Position numbers and translations under genes: made by a program
NCBI RefSeq assembly: GCF_029855125.1
Contig: NZ_CP123229.1
Location: forward strand, 1,922,001 to 1,986,000
Reading direction: 5' to 3'
From: Methylocapsa sp. D3K7
Lineage (GTDB): Bacteria; Pseudomonadota; Alphaproteobacteria; Rhizobiales; Beijerinckiaceae
Length of the DNA stretch: 64,000 bases
Notes under the pieces: generated by a model
Told to the model about the DNA's origin: nothing
Seen by the model: only the letters and a program-made list of their open reading frames with translations
Database searches by the model: none
Part shown: positions 17,125 to 25,608 of the stretch, piece after piece
How the letters are laid out: each line of letters begins with the position of its first letter
Numbering within the stretch: the stretch's first letter is position 1

Positions 17125-18191
17125 TTAGGCGCTTCCCTCTTCCCCTAAGGGGCGCATTTGCGCCCGCGCTTTAGAGCAAGAATAGTGATGGTGTAATCCG
17201 CCGAGAATTGGAGTCGGAAGAATACGCCCGATGGCCTGGACGGCCCGTGGCGCATCCTTGTCTAAAGATAGGTGTGTTCTCGCGCCGTTGTAATAGGCCA
17301 TATAAGAATGGAGGAGGTGACGCAGATGCTGCTCGCTGAAGACGACGATATGGTCGAGACAGTCCCGCCGGATCGAGCCAATCAATCGTTCCGTATGTCC
17401 ATGCTGCCATGGCGATTGCGGCGCCGTGGGCCGGTCTCGAATGCCCATGGCGCGAAGCCGCCGGGTAAAAACTTCGTCATAGACAGAGTCGCGATCGCGG
17501 ACGATGTTCTTCGGCGTCCATTCCCAGCCACAGGCTTCGATGAGTTGCTGGGCCATCCAATCAGCGGTCGGATGTATTGTTACGCCCAGCCATAAGATTT
17601 GGCGTCGGCTGTGATTGAGAATCAGCAAGCCATAGAGCAGCCGAAATGAGAGTGTCGGAACGACAAACAGATCAATCGATGCGATCCCATCGGCGTGGTT
17701 GCGGAGGAACGTCTTCCAGTTTTGGGATGGAGGTCCCCTATGCCTTGCCATGTATTTGGCGACCGAGGTTTGGCCAACGGCGATTCCAAGTTTGAGAAGA
17801 TCGCCATGGATCCGAGGCGCGCCCAGAGGGGATTGGTCAAGCTCATGTCGCGGATCAGTTGGCGAATTACGAGCGAGACCTTTGGCCTGCCGCCGCGAGA
17901 TCTCGACTTCCATCGCCAGAGCAAACGAAAACCAGCACGATACCACCGAATGATGGTCGCTGGTTCCACGATCTCCAGGGCGTTCATGATGCGTGGCGCA
18001 ATCCGATAGAGGTTGGCGAAAATCAGACGATCGAAATTATTGAAGGCAAGCCGCTTCGGCGATTTTCTTCGCAACACATAGAGCTGGTGGCGTAGCGCCA
18101 CGATCTCCGCCTCAAGAGAGGCTCGTGATCTGAAGTGCCCGATGACCACCCACCAGGTCAGTTTGAGCAAATCCACCATAAGTCGGAGCAT
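17125..18191 (-). pseudogene. Integrase-core transposase broken by a 1-bp deletion
   Basis: A DDE transposase of a type widespread in Hyphomicrobiales, read from MLRLMVDLLKLTWWVV at 18191. The first frame is correct to IRDMSLTNPLW; the sequence then continues one frame over with GAPRIHGDLLKLGIAVGQTS. Restoring one G in the CTCTGGG-CGCG tract near 17820 joins them. The catalytic acids are present (ASIDLFVVPT, IVRDRDSVYD, HTERLIGSIRRDCLDH). The element probably inserted into the 3' end of the hypothetical gene at 18158-18691. Confidence 0.8.
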
Positions 18192-18691
18192 CGCCCGATT
18201 CGCGGCATTGCGCCAGTGGAATAGAATTTACGGCAGGGACAGGCGGTTGCGGCAATGAGCTTGGCGAGGGATTTTCTCCAGCGGCTCAATTCAGCGGCCG
18301 TCTTGTTTGCGGCTGGTTGTTTTTGGGCTTCAGCAAAAAGCTTAGCGGTTTTCTCCAGCAATTTGATGTGCTCGTTCATATAGCCGTTGATCGCGGCGAT
18401 TGCGGCAGTCCCCGCCTGCGGTGAGCTGTTGCCATGCCCCGCGTTTTCTATCATTTCGTTGGCCGCATGGCTTGGCAGGAGTACCCAGACGTCTAACCCG
18501 TAATCCCGGTGTGCCAGCTCGTAAAGAGTTTCTTCATCGAAAGAAATCATTGCGCCGTCCGCAAATCTGCCAAGCGGCGAGTCGTTGCCGAAAATCGCAA
18601 ATATTGTGTCGTTAAATGCGGCGCCAACCTGCTCATGCTCGAACCATCGCGTCATGAGCGCAATGGCTACTCTTCCGTGGTGAGCTGGCAT
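18158..18691 (-). CDS. Hypothetical protein, 3' end replaced by a transposon
   Basis: 177 codons. The body is protein-like (FNDTIFAIFGNDSPLGRF, FDEETLYELAHRDYGLDVWV, YMNEHIKLLEKTAKLFAEA), but the last 30 or so residues (from about CPCRKFYSTG) belong to the neighbouring insertion, whose transposase start lies at 18179-18191. The natural C-terminus is therefore probably lost. It is soluble and of unrecognised function. Confidence 0.5.
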   Translation of the reverse strand: MPAHHGRVAIALMTRWFEHEQVGAAFNDTIFAIFGNDSPLGRFADGAMISFDEETLYELAHRDYGLDVWVLLPSHAANEMIENAGHGNSSPQAGTAAIAAINGYMNEHIKLLEKTAKLFAEAQKQPAANKTAAELSRWRKSLAKLIAATACPCRKFYSTGAMPRIGRCSDLWWICSN

Positions 18692-18813
18692 TTTCTAATG
18701 CCTTCCCTCGCAACCTTCAAAGCCGGTGCCGGTCACGGTTTTTCTGATAAGTGGTGAAATTTCGCGATAGTGATCAAACTTTGATTAAAGCTACGCCCCA
18801 TCCAAGGACAAGA

Positions 18814-18830
18814 CTGTGCAGAATTGCTCA
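18814..18830. promoter_or_regulatory. Copy of a shared 17-bp near-palindrome
   Basis: Plus strand CTGTGCAGAATTGCTCA, or TGAGCAATTCTGCACAG on the other strand. Same family as 19234-19250, 20277-20293 and 29097-29113. This copy is 123 bases from the nearest start (18691) and may be non-functional. A second dyad-like string, TGATCAAACTTTGATTA, lies at about 18772-18788. Confidence 0.35.
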
Positions 18831-19071
18831 GATTGAGAGATTTGCAGAGCGTGTCCGCATTCCCGCGCTCCGGGAAAGGGAACACACATCGAGCGGCTTT
18901 TCGCTTCCGGGAGAAGGTAGAGCGAAGCTTAAGAGCTAGTCAGACAAAAGAATCGGCGAGCGCTTCCGACCCGCAATCAGACTCAAAAGACCATAGCCCC
19001 ACCGGCGCAATCGAACTTTGGAGGATTCCGAGGCCATGGGCGCCGAATGATCCATCCAGGCTCTAGCTACC

Positions 19072-19167
19072 TCATGCGCGTTTAAACGACGAGTAGAGCA
19101 AATAAGCGACCAATGCTGCAATCAGGCCTCCAGCGCCCATCATGATAAATAAGGTATTCGGACCCAT
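19072..19167 (-). CDS. 31-residue single-helix membrane protein
   Basis: The ATG at 19167 is preceded by AAGGAG at ideal spacing. The peptide is MGPNTLFIMMGAGGLIAALV followed by AYLLYSSFKRA: one transmembrane helix and a short basic tail, so an inner-membrane miniprotein. The shared 17-bp palindrome lies 67 bases upstream of the start, as upstream of the Crp-like and GlsB/YeaQ genes. Function unknown; the setting suggests a stress role. Confidence 0.65.
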   Translation of the reverse strand: MGPNTLFIMMGAGGLIAALVAYLLYSSFKRA

Positions 19168-19233
19168 TTCATTCTCCTTTTCAGTTTTTCTTATAAACTT
19201 AAGACCTCTGATAGCAAAAAACCGAGCGAGAAT

Positions 19234-19250
19234 CTGATCAAAATTGCTCA
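19234..19250. promoter_or_regulatory. Shared 17-bp near-palindrome upstream of 19072-19167
   Basis: Minus strand TGAGCAATTTTGATCAG, close to the dyad TGA-N-CAATNTTG-N-TCA. It lies 67 bases upstream of the ATG at 19167. The spacing and symmetry suit a Crp/Fnr-type operator. Confidence 0.45.
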
Positions 19251-19528
19251 TGTCGCAAAAGGGAGACATGGGAGTCAGGTCCGACGCGTACGCGGACAGT
19301 CGTTCAGGATCGATGTATCGCCACCTCCAAAGAGGTCATGCCACCTATAGCGGCGCTGTCGAGCAGTGTATGAGCCTCACCCCAACGCCCAAGCAGCATT
19401 CGCGGTGAGGATAATGATCAGGAACCCATTCACCGAATTTTACAATTACGGCTTCCTGATTTTCCGTGTCGTACGAGCCACTGGACACTAAAAGTCGGAA
19501 TCGAACGCGGCACCTTTTGATTGCGAAC

Positions 19529-20200
19529 TTAAGTCTCGATGTGCGGCTCCTCATGCAGAACGAGATTCAACAATGAACTGTGGACTTCGATGCCGCCGTT
19601 GTAGTGGATGAAGCCCAGTTTACGAAATCTGTTCATGAAGAAACTCACACGGGATCGGGTCGTTCCGATCATCTCCGCAAGTGTTTCCTGGCTGATCTTC
19701 GCGATTATCGGCTCCGGCTTGCCTTCCTTGCCAAAGTTCGCCAGCAGCAGGAGCAGCCGGGCAAGACGTTTTTCGCTCGAATTGAACAGCTGATCGACAA
19801 GGTCGGCTTCGACACGGAGGTTTCGGCCAAGAAGATGCGCAATGAACACCTCGGAGAATGCCGGTTCCTGATGGATCACGCGAAGCATAGCCGCTTTTTC
19901 CAGCCGCACGATAACGGACTCCGTCATCGTCCTGACCGTGGCTATACGCTGAACCTGGCCGGCGAGGCATCCTTCGCCGAAGAATTCATTCGTTCCCTGT
20001 ATTGCGACAACGGCTTCCTTGCCTTGCCGTGAAACGATGGTGGTCTTCACCTTGCCTTTCTGGATGTAGAAAACCGAATCCGCAGGGTCTCCCTGAGAAA
20101 AGACGATCTCGTCACTGCCGCACCTGCCAATGCTCCGGTCCTCGCCAACCTTAGAGAGAAACGTTTTCGGATTGAATGACGCTTTGCGCTTGATCGCCAT
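19529..20200 (-). CDS. Crp/Fnr-family transcription regulator
   Basis: 223 residues from the ATG at 20200 (MAIKRKASFNPKTFLSKVG). The cyclic-nucleotide-binding-type beta-roll is clear (FSQGDPADSVFYIQKGKVKT, then FFGEGCLAGQ), followed by the dimerisation helix and a winged helix with recognition segment SQETLAEMIGTTRSRVSFFM. No N-terminal Cys cluster is present, so it is not an FNR-type Fe-S sensor; the effector is unknown. A copy of the 17-bp palindrome lies 77 bases upstream of its start, which suggests autoregulation. A diverged fragment of a similar gene is at 29232-29362. Confidence 0.9.
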   Translation of the reverse strand: MAIKRKASFNPKTFLSKVGEDRSIGRCGSDEIVFSQGDPADSVFYIQKGKVKTTIVSRQGKEAVVAIQGTNEFFGEGCLAGQVQRIATVRTMTESVIVRLEKAAMLRVIHQEPAFSEVFIAHLLGRNLRVEADLVDQLFNSSEKRLARLLLLLANFGKEGKPEPIIAKISQETLAEMIGTTRSRVSFFMNRFRKLGFIHYNGGIEVHSSLLNLVLHEEPHIET

Positions 20201-20276
20201 GACAGGACCTTCGGTACCACGAATCTCAAAGGAGCGAAGCTTCAATTACCATAAAATTTGTCGAGTCTAAACGGCA

Positions 20277-20293
20277 TGAGCAATATTGATCAG
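20277..20293. promoter_or_regulatory. Shared 17-bp near-palindrome between crp-like gene and csbD
   Basis: TGAGCAATATTGATCAG: the inner 16 bases, TGAGCAATATTGATCA, differ from their own reverse complement at only two position pairs. It lies 77 bases upstream of the Crp-like start (20200, minus) and 102 bases upstream of the CsbD start (20395, plus), so it could serve both divergent genes. Confidence 0.5.
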
Positions 20294-20394
20294 ACCGCCG
20301 CTCAGTCGTCTGCTACTTGAGTTTTGAGACCAAAAGAAAAGCTGAGCTATGCCATAGCCATCTCTCCCGTTCAGAGGTCTTAGAGGAAGAAATC

Positions 20395-20568
20395 ATGGAC
20401 AAGGACCGGGTCGAGGGATCGGCGAAGGAGATTAAAGGTAAAACCAAGGAGATTGCCGGCAAGGTGCTTGGTGATGCTAAGCTGGAGTCCGAGGGCAAGG
20501 CCGACCAGGCAGCCGGAAAGATCCAAAATGCTATCGGCAGCGTCAAAGACACGCTCAAGGGGAAGTAA
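20395..20568 (+). CDS. CsbD-like stress protein
   Basis: 57 residues, MDKDRVEGSAKEIKGKTKEI..., matching the CsbD family of small, highly charged, Lys/Glu/Gly-rich helical proteins induced by general stress; their molecular role is unknown. GAGGAAGAA lies just before the ATG. It is divergent from the Crp-like regulator, with the shared palindrome between them. A second CsbD gene lies at 22084-22275. Confidence 0.88.
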   Translation: MDKDRVEGSAKEIKGKTKEIAGKVLGDAKLESEGKADQAAGKIQNAIGSVKDTLKGK

Positions 20569-20767
20569 CCGCTGCGACGAAGTTCTCGTTGCCCAAAACC
20601 CCATGCTTCGCACTGTTGCCAACGTGTGCCGAAAACAGCGCGAACAACTTGCTAAGAACAGAGATTGACGACGAGTCATCGACTACCTCCCGCGCTTTTA
20701 ATTGCGAAGGGATTTAGCTCAGTGACGTTCAACAGCTGTCACCTGAATTTTCAAGGTCAAGTGTGAC

Positions 20768-20845
20768 ATGAGCACAAGTCTGATTATCCTCGCGCTGGTT
20801 GTTGCCGTCGCGTTCTGGTTGTTTGACGAGTTGCGTAGTGGCTGA
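20768..20845 (+). CDS. 25-residue membrane peptide
   Basis: MSTSLIILALVVAVAFWLFD followed by ELRSG: a single hydrophobic helix with a short charged tail, starting at the ATG at 20768. Very short, so support rests on the clean helix and on the company of similar miniproteins at 19072, 21710 and 24067. Confidence 0.35.
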   Translation: MSTSLIILALVVAVAFWLFDELRSG

Positions 20846-21012
20846 TCGGCCATTTGGCCGAGATATCATGGATGAGACGCGTGCATCTGAGGTCGCAATG
20901 TTGGGTGACAAAGAGGCTAGGAAAGATCGGCAATTCGTTGCGCGACCTGTGGGATGGCGAAGGCGGCCCAAATAATATGAGTTCCAAATCAAAAACAGAA
21001 TGGGAGAGCATC

Positions 21013-21591
21013 ATGGAAAAGGGCATCGTGTCCGGTTTCGCGACTATGGGTATTGCAGCGGCGATTATCGTTCCGTTGGCCTTTGGTGCACAGGGCCGGG
21101 AGACTCGCGCCGAAAGGTCTGCCTCCACGATCAGCCAAAGCACTGATCGCGCTGAAGCACGCATCGCCATTCTCAAGGCGGACCTACGCCTGTCGTCCGA
21201 TCAGGCTCAGCATTGGGCCGGCCTTGAATCGGCCCTACGCGATATCGTGGCGAAGCGCGCCAAGACCTTGGCGGCGTCCCACGATCTGCAAACCGGGCGA
21301 GCCTCCAGCCGTGCTCCCGTAGCACCTGACACTTCGGTCACGGAAGACGGGCAAAGGCGAGACACTGACTCAGAGCGTGACGCGCGCAGGGCGCGGCTAG
21401 ATGACATCGATGAGATGCGGCGCGAGGCCGACGCCTACACCGTGCAAGCCGCGTACCTGCGCCAGATCGCCGACGCAGCGCAGCCGCTCTACGACACACT
21501 TGATGACCGCCAACGCCACCGGCTCGTGCAATTCGTTCGCGAAGATCTGAGGGCCAACGTAATGGATGATCGGCACGACTGGCGCCGCTGA
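21013..21591 (+). CDS. Periplasmic LTXXQ/Spy-like helical protein
   Basis: About 192 residues from the ATG at 21013, which follows GGGAGAGC. A signal-type hydrophobic segment (GFATMGIAAAIIVPLAFGA) is followed by a long helical, Arg/Glu/Ala-rich region (IAILKADLRLSSDQAQHWAG, ending YDTLDDRQRHRLVQFVRED). The repeated LSxxQ/LDDRQ-type motifs resemble the LTXXQ family (CpxP/Spy-like envelope stress proteins). The frame opens upstream to 20854; the ATG at 20977 is an alternative start. An envelope chaperone role is inferred from the family only. Confidence 0.65.
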   Translation: MEKGIVSGFATMGIAAAIIVPLAFGAQGRETRAERSASTISQSTDRAEARIAILKADLRLSSDQAQHWAGLESALRDIVAKRAKTLAASHDLQTGRASSRAPVAPDTSVTEDGQRRDTDSERDARRARLDDIDEMRREADAYTVQAAYLRQIADAAQPLYDTLDDRQRHRLVQFVREDLRANVMDDRHDWRR

Positions 21592-21709
21592 TAGCGACGG
21601 CTCTGTCACATGGTTCGGGGCTTGCGGTCTCTCGATCCCGCCGGCAGCCATTGAATATCGGCCAGCGATCGATGACAACGTCGAAAAAATCGAACTGGAG
21701 CATACGCTG

Positions 21710-21838
21710 ATGAAACCAGTTACAATGGCAATTATCGGGGCGCTTGTCGTTGCGGTGGCTGTGTTCGGATATCTTTATTATCAAAGGACGCGTAACGATA
21801 TCACTATCCAAATGCCAAAAATCGAGCTGAAGCCGTAA
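21710..21838 (+). CDS. 42-residue single-helix membrane protein
   Basis: MKPVTMAIIGALVVAVAVFG, then YLYYQRTRNDITIQMPKIELKP: one transmembrane helix and an amphipathic C-terminal strand-like tail outside the membrane. CTGGAG lies about 9 bases before the ATG. This architecture is common among small Hyphomicrobiales membrane proteins of unknown role. Confidence 0.6.
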   Translation: MKPVTMAIIGALVVAVAVFGYLYYQRTRNDITIQMPKIELKP

Positions 21839-22083
21839 GAACTCGGCCAAAATGAGTTGCTCATCGGCATCAATGATTTTTTGGCGTCGTTGCGAGATTA
21901 TCGCTGCAAAGCGTATGGTTTTTGGCTGATCGTGTAATTCTATTCGCCGTGGAACTCGGGATGAAGTTTCATCAAAAACGTTTCAACTGAAATCGTTTTC
22001 AGCGCAACCAGAACGTAGATCTGCGCGTTGATTAGATAGAGTGCGGGACTACGCGCTGCAATCAATTCTTCAGGAGACCAATC

Positions 22084-22275
22084 ATGAGCAGCACTACCGA
22101 CAAGATCAAGGGCATGGCGAACGAGGCCGCCGGCGTGGTCAAGCAGGGCGCCGGCAAGGCCGTAGGCAACCCGAACCTTGAGGTCGAAGGCGTCTTGCAG
22201 AAGGGCAAGGGTGAAGCTCAGCAGGCCGTCGGCAAGGCCAAGGATGCCGTCAAGAAAGTCATCGACAAGGTCTGA
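22084..22275 (+). CDS. CsbD-like stress protein, second copy
   Basis: 63 residues, MSSTTDKIKGMANEAAGVVK..., with the CsbD pattern GxAVGNPNLEVEG in the middle and a Lys-rich helical end. CAGGAGACC precedes the ATG. It is diverged from the copy at 20395-20568 rather than a recent duplicate. A terminator follows 22 bases after the stop, so it is probably monocistronic. Confidence 0.9.
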   Translation: MSSTTDKIKGMANEAAGVVKQGAGKAVGNPNLEVEGVLQKGKGEAQQAVGKAKDAVKKVIDKV

Positions 22276-22296
22276 CCTAACCTTATCCTGAGCGTG

Positions 22297-22323
22297 AAAA
22301 AGCGACCTGAAGGGCCGCTTTTT
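22297..22323 (+). terminator. Rho-independent terminator after csbD-like gene
   Basis: AAAAAGCGACC-TGAA-GGGCCGCTTTTT forms a stem with an A-tract before and a T-tract after it, 22 bases past the CsbD stop. Confidence 0.75.
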
Positions 22324-22538
22324 ACTACCCCGGCTCGTGCGGTCCTGTCTTGGCATGAGTTTGCTGATGGCACACCCGATCGCCTGAACTGGAAACGGTG
22401 TCGTCGTCAGAGTTTTTGAGACATCGGAGGGGCTTAGATTAAGTAAGGCGACGTGCTGAGTCATTGTCACAATTGGTGCGTCGCTTTCACCAGTGGTTGC
22501 TGGCGACTGCGAGCAGCTTTTTCGCGAGAGCGGGGCCG

Positions 22539-24008
22539 ATGCGTACCCGGGTTGCTGTTCTTCTGAGTCTTGTGAGTCTTGTTGCTTTAGCGATTGGGTC
22601 GGTTTCGCCCTTGCTGGCGCAGAGTATGACCGGCCAACGGTTCGTGCTTCCGAGAACTCGAGATTGGACAGGCGATTTTTCCGCGATGCTGAAGCGAAGA
22701 ACGCTTCGCATTCTCGTCCCTTACAGCAAGACGCTCTTTTTTGTGGATCGCGGCCGTCAGACAGGCGTTGTCGCGGAGTTCGGCCGTGCACTCGAGGACA
22801 GGATAAATGCGCGGTACAAATTCCAGACGCCCCGCTTCCATGTCACCTTCCTTCCCTCCGCCCGCGATCGCCTGTTACAAGCTTTGAACGAGGGCAAAGG
22901 CGATGCCGTCGCAGCCAATTTGACAATCACTTCCGAGCGTCTGGCCGTCATCGACTTCGTCGATCCATGGCTGAAAAACGTCAAGGAGATTGTCGTCACC
23001 GGTCCCATATCGCCCAAGCTCGGCTCGATCGCGGACCTCAGCGGTCGCGAGATTCGCGTGCGCCGTTCCAGCAGCTATGCAAGCCATCTCGCCAAGCTGA
23101 GCGACACGTTTGTGGCCAAGGGCCTGAAGCCGATTGCCATCAGGCCGATCGATGAGAATCTTGAGGACGAAGACCTGATCGAGATGGTGAACGCCGGCCT
23201 GCTTCCATATGCCGTCGTCGACGATCACAAGGCCACGATATGGTCCAGGATCTTTCCCAACGCAGTCCCACGGGACGATCTCGTCGTCAGCGAAGGTGGG
23301 GACATCGCCTGGGCGATTCGCAAGAACAGCCCGGAGCTGAAGTCCGAGCTCAACACATTCATCAACGACCATCGCGACATGACCAGCTTCGGCGCCACGA
23401 TCCGGCGGCGCTATTTTGTGGACAAGCAGATTGTGAAGAATGCCCTCGACGAGAACGAGGCCAGAAAGTTTGTCGCTGTTATCGACCTCTTCCGCCGTTA
23501 TGGCGCACAGTACAACTTCGATTATCTGATGATCGCCGCTCAGGCCTACCAGGAATCTCAGCTCGATCAGTCGCGGCATGGTGCGGCAGGAGGGGTTGGC
23601 CTCATGCAGATCAAGCCCTCGACCGCGGCTGCTAAACCGATCGGGATCACCGGGGTCGACCGTGACCCAGACCGCAATGTTCACGCCGGATGCGCCTATC
23701 TCCGGTATCTTGCCGATACTTACGTTTCGGATCCCGCGATCGATCCAGTGAACCGGACGTTGATGAGCTTCGCGGCCTACAATGCCGGCCCTCGCAATCT
23801 GCAAAAGTTCCGCGCTGTCGCGCAGCAGGCGGGACTCGATCCGAACATCTGGTTCAACAATGTTGAGCTGGGCGCAGCCAAAGTCGCGGGGCTCACCCCC
23901 GTCCAGTATGTCAGCAACATCTACAAGTATTACATTTCCTACCAGCTCGCCGACGAGCGCCTCGAAGCGGATAGGAAAGCTCGTGAGGACATGGACGCCG
24001 AGAAATGA
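22539..24008 (+). CDS. MltF-like lytic transglycosylase with solute-binding domain
   Basis: 489 residues from the ATG at 22539 (MRTRVAVLLSLVSLVALAIG, a signal peptide); a TTG at 22464 would extend it. Domain order is an extracellular solute-binding domain type 3 (from LKRRTLRILVPYSKTLFFVD to about residue 300), then an SLT lysozyme-like domain with the catalytic Glu in QAYQESQLDQSRHG and the motif GVGLMQIKPSTA, and GCAYLRYLADTYV. This is the architecture of membrane-bound lytic transglycosylase F, which cleaves peptidoglycan glycan strands to 1,6-anhydromuropeptides. It is predicted periplasmic or membrane-anchored. Confidence 0.9.
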   Translation: MRTRVAVLLSLVSLVALAIGSVSPLLAQSMTGQRFVLPRTRDWTGDFSAMLKRRTLRILVPYSKTLFFVDRGRQTGVVAEFGRALEDRINARYKFQTPRFHVTFLPSARDRLLQALNEGKGDAVAANLTITSERLAVIDFVDPWLKNVKEIVVTGPISPKLGSIADLSGREIRVRRSSSYASHLAKLSDTFVAKGLKPIAIRPIDENLEDEDLIEMVNAGLLPYAVVDDHKATIWSRIFPNAVPRDDLVVSEGGDIAWAIRKNSPELKSELNTFINDHRDMTSFGATIRRRYFVDKQIVKNALDENEARKFVAVIDLFRRYGAQYNFDYLMIAAQAYQESQLDQSRHGAAGGVGLMQIKPSTAAAKPIGITGVDRDPDRNVHAGCAYLRYLADTYVSDPAIDPVNRTLMSFAAYNAGPRNLQKFRAVAQQAGLDPNIWFNNVELGAAKVAGLTPVQYVSNIYKYYISYQLADERLEADRKAREDMDAEK

Positions 24009-24066
24009 TGACGCGGAGGCGCGCAAATCCGATGAAGTGACTCCGAATTTTACTCTTGCGCAGAAT

Positions 24067-24225
24067 TCAGCGCAGCACGCCAAGGAGCCAAAGGATCAGC
24101 AAGATGACGAGAACAGTCCCGAGCACGCCGCCGAGGCCCGACCCGCCATAGTTGGCATAGGCGTAATACCCGCCTCCGCCGCCGAACAATAATAATAATA
24201 TAATGATGATAAGGAGCGTGCTCAT
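24067..24225 (-). CDS. 52-residue hydrophobic protein
   Basis: MSTLLIIIILLLLFGGGGGY, a Tyr/Gly segment (YYAYANYGGSGLGG) and a second helix VLGTVLVILLILWLLGVLR. The pattern matches the DUF3309-type small membrane proteins found in alphaproteobacteria. The ATG follows GGAG. Its start overlaps the stop of the frame at 24222-24403, so the two may be coupled. The AAT/ATT triplet run at 24188-24202 encodes the Leu/Ile stretch. Confidence 0.75.
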   Translation of the reverse strand: MSTLLIIIILLLLFGGGGGYYAYANYGGSGLGGVLGTVLVILLILWLLGVLR

Positions 24226-24403
24226 TTTTTTTCTCCGGCTGGATTGCCTTGTGGCAGTTTGCGCCTATTCGCACTTTCGACGATATTGGCATTGCCAAGC
24301 TCTCGGTACTGGGGCTCCCAGGTGCCCGTGGGTGGTAAGTAAACCATTCCCCATAAATTGCTTCTGTGAAAGCTTCCACCATATCGTCGAGTTCTTTTTG
24401 CAC
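24222..24403 (-). pseudogene. Small gene, apparently frameshifted
   Basis: Starting at ATG 24403 one frame reads MQKELDDMVEAFTEAIYG, after which it becomes Pro/Ser/Arg-rich. The neighbouring frame then continues sensibly (YLPPTGTWEPQYRELGNANI) to a TGA at 24222-24224 that overlaps the ATG of the next gene. A single-base change near 24345 would join the halves into a protein of about 60 residues. The inference rests on composition and the coupled stop; no family is known. Confidence 0.35.
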
Positions 24404-24432
24404 AACTCGTTCTCATTGATCGACATCAGCTT

Positions 24433-24645
24433 CTAATCGGCATCGGTTTTGCGCGGCGGCATAGATCTGATATCCAAACTGAGCGCATCGATGCACGCAT
24501 CGAAAGCGGCGCCCATTGCCTGCCGAAGATCAGCTCGCGCGAAATTAGCACTCCAAATACCAGTCTCGCCAACAGGAAGAGCTTTTAAAAACGCATCCGC
24601 CATTTTGTCGATTATCTTCTCCTGAGGCAGATGACGATCAATCAT
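24433..24645 (-). CDS. Small hypothetical protein
   Basis: 70 residues, MIDRHLPQEKIIDKMADAFL... It is helical, with a conserved-looking core (ADLRQAMGAAFDACIDAL) and a charged C-terminus. It lies head-to-tail with the frameshifted gene and the 52-residue hydrophobic protein downstream, probably one transcript. Not recognised. Confidence 0.5.
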   Translation of the reverse strand: MIDRHLPQEKIIDKMADAFLKALPVGETGIWSANFARADLRQAMGAAFDACIDALSLDIRSMPPRKTDAD

Positions 24646-24908
24646 CAGCCAGCATCCTCGTCGTTGAGCACATTGTAAAGATATTCCGTTGTCAGGACCG
24701 GTCCATAGTTCTCACCATTCTATTGGGGCATTCCTTGGTCTTTATAGCATTCAACATCAGAAACAGATCGAAACCTGGGATTGAACACGCCCGAGGCTTT
24801 GTCAGAGCATCAAGCTCGTGGACGTGAATGGGATCAATCCGCGGATATCATCAAGGCTGGCGGCCATCCGCCATCCGCTTGCGGGTTATAAATCACAGTT
24901 TCCCGCTC

Positions 24909-25367
24909 TTAAAGTTGTAAGATGTCTTCGACGATGCTGTCGGCGAGCTTGCCTTCCGTGGAAGCGTATGACGCCTTCAACTTGAGCCCGACTACCGTCG
25001 TGGCACGAGTGCTAGCCAGCCAATCGACTTCTGCGTCGAGAATTTCCAGCGCGACTGCCTCGGCTGTTTTTGCCGCTTCGAACGCCACGTGCGTGATGAT
25101 GCTTGGTTCGCGCAAATATGCAATTTGCGCCTCGTTGCGACGCGCGAGGGCATCGTGAAAAGCCTTCTCGGCGAAATCGACCTGCTCGGCTGCGGCAATA
25201 AGCTCGGCCTCTGGTTCGATTGCCCCAATCATTCCGAGCCCCGTGCTCTCATTTTTCCCGAGCCGCATGATCGCGCCTCTCCCGTTAATCTTCGATAGAG
25301 TGGCGCCGAACGCCTTCGTATTGTCCATGAACGTTTCTTCTACGAGACGGAGGTTTGCTCGGGTCAT
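24909..25367 (-). CDS. Hypothetical helical protein
   Basis: 152 residues from the ATG at 25367 (MTRANLRLVEETFMDNTKAF), preceded by AAGGAAG. Long helical stretches rich in Ala and Glu (EPEAELIAAAEQVDFAEKAF, ITHVAFEAAKTAEAVALEIL) suggest a coiled or bundle structure in the cytoplasm. No motif for an activity. The frame opens to 25508, but that extension is basic and unlikely. Confidence 0.6.
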   Translation of the reverse strand: MTRANLRLVEETFMDNTKAFGATLSKINGRGAIMRLGKNESTGLGMIGAIEPEAELIAAAEQVDFAEKAFHDALARRNEAQIAYLREPSIITHVAFEAAKTAEAVALEILDAEVDWLASTRATTVVGLKLKASYASTEGKLADSIVEDILQL

Positions 25368-25608
25368 GGCTTCCTTTCTGGCATGAGCGTGGCCTCTGCG
25401 GAACTTGCCGCGATGGACGAATTGTACATGTTTAGTTCTAAGCACCACGTTCTTTAATTGTCTTAATGGCGCATAATGATAGATCGGAGTTTTTGGCGCG
25501 GGTCGCACTCTCCGTGAATCGACACGCGAGCATGATCCAGCCGATTTCCGGCGGGGTCATGCTATTCGTTCAAACTGGCGAGCTGGGTCACGCTAATCGG
25601 GCAAGCCG

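Noticed and set aside
21953-21990. GGAAC...CGTT upstream of the second CsbD gene as an EcfG promoter
   Set aside because: The spacing is about 23 bases, too long for EcfG (16-17).
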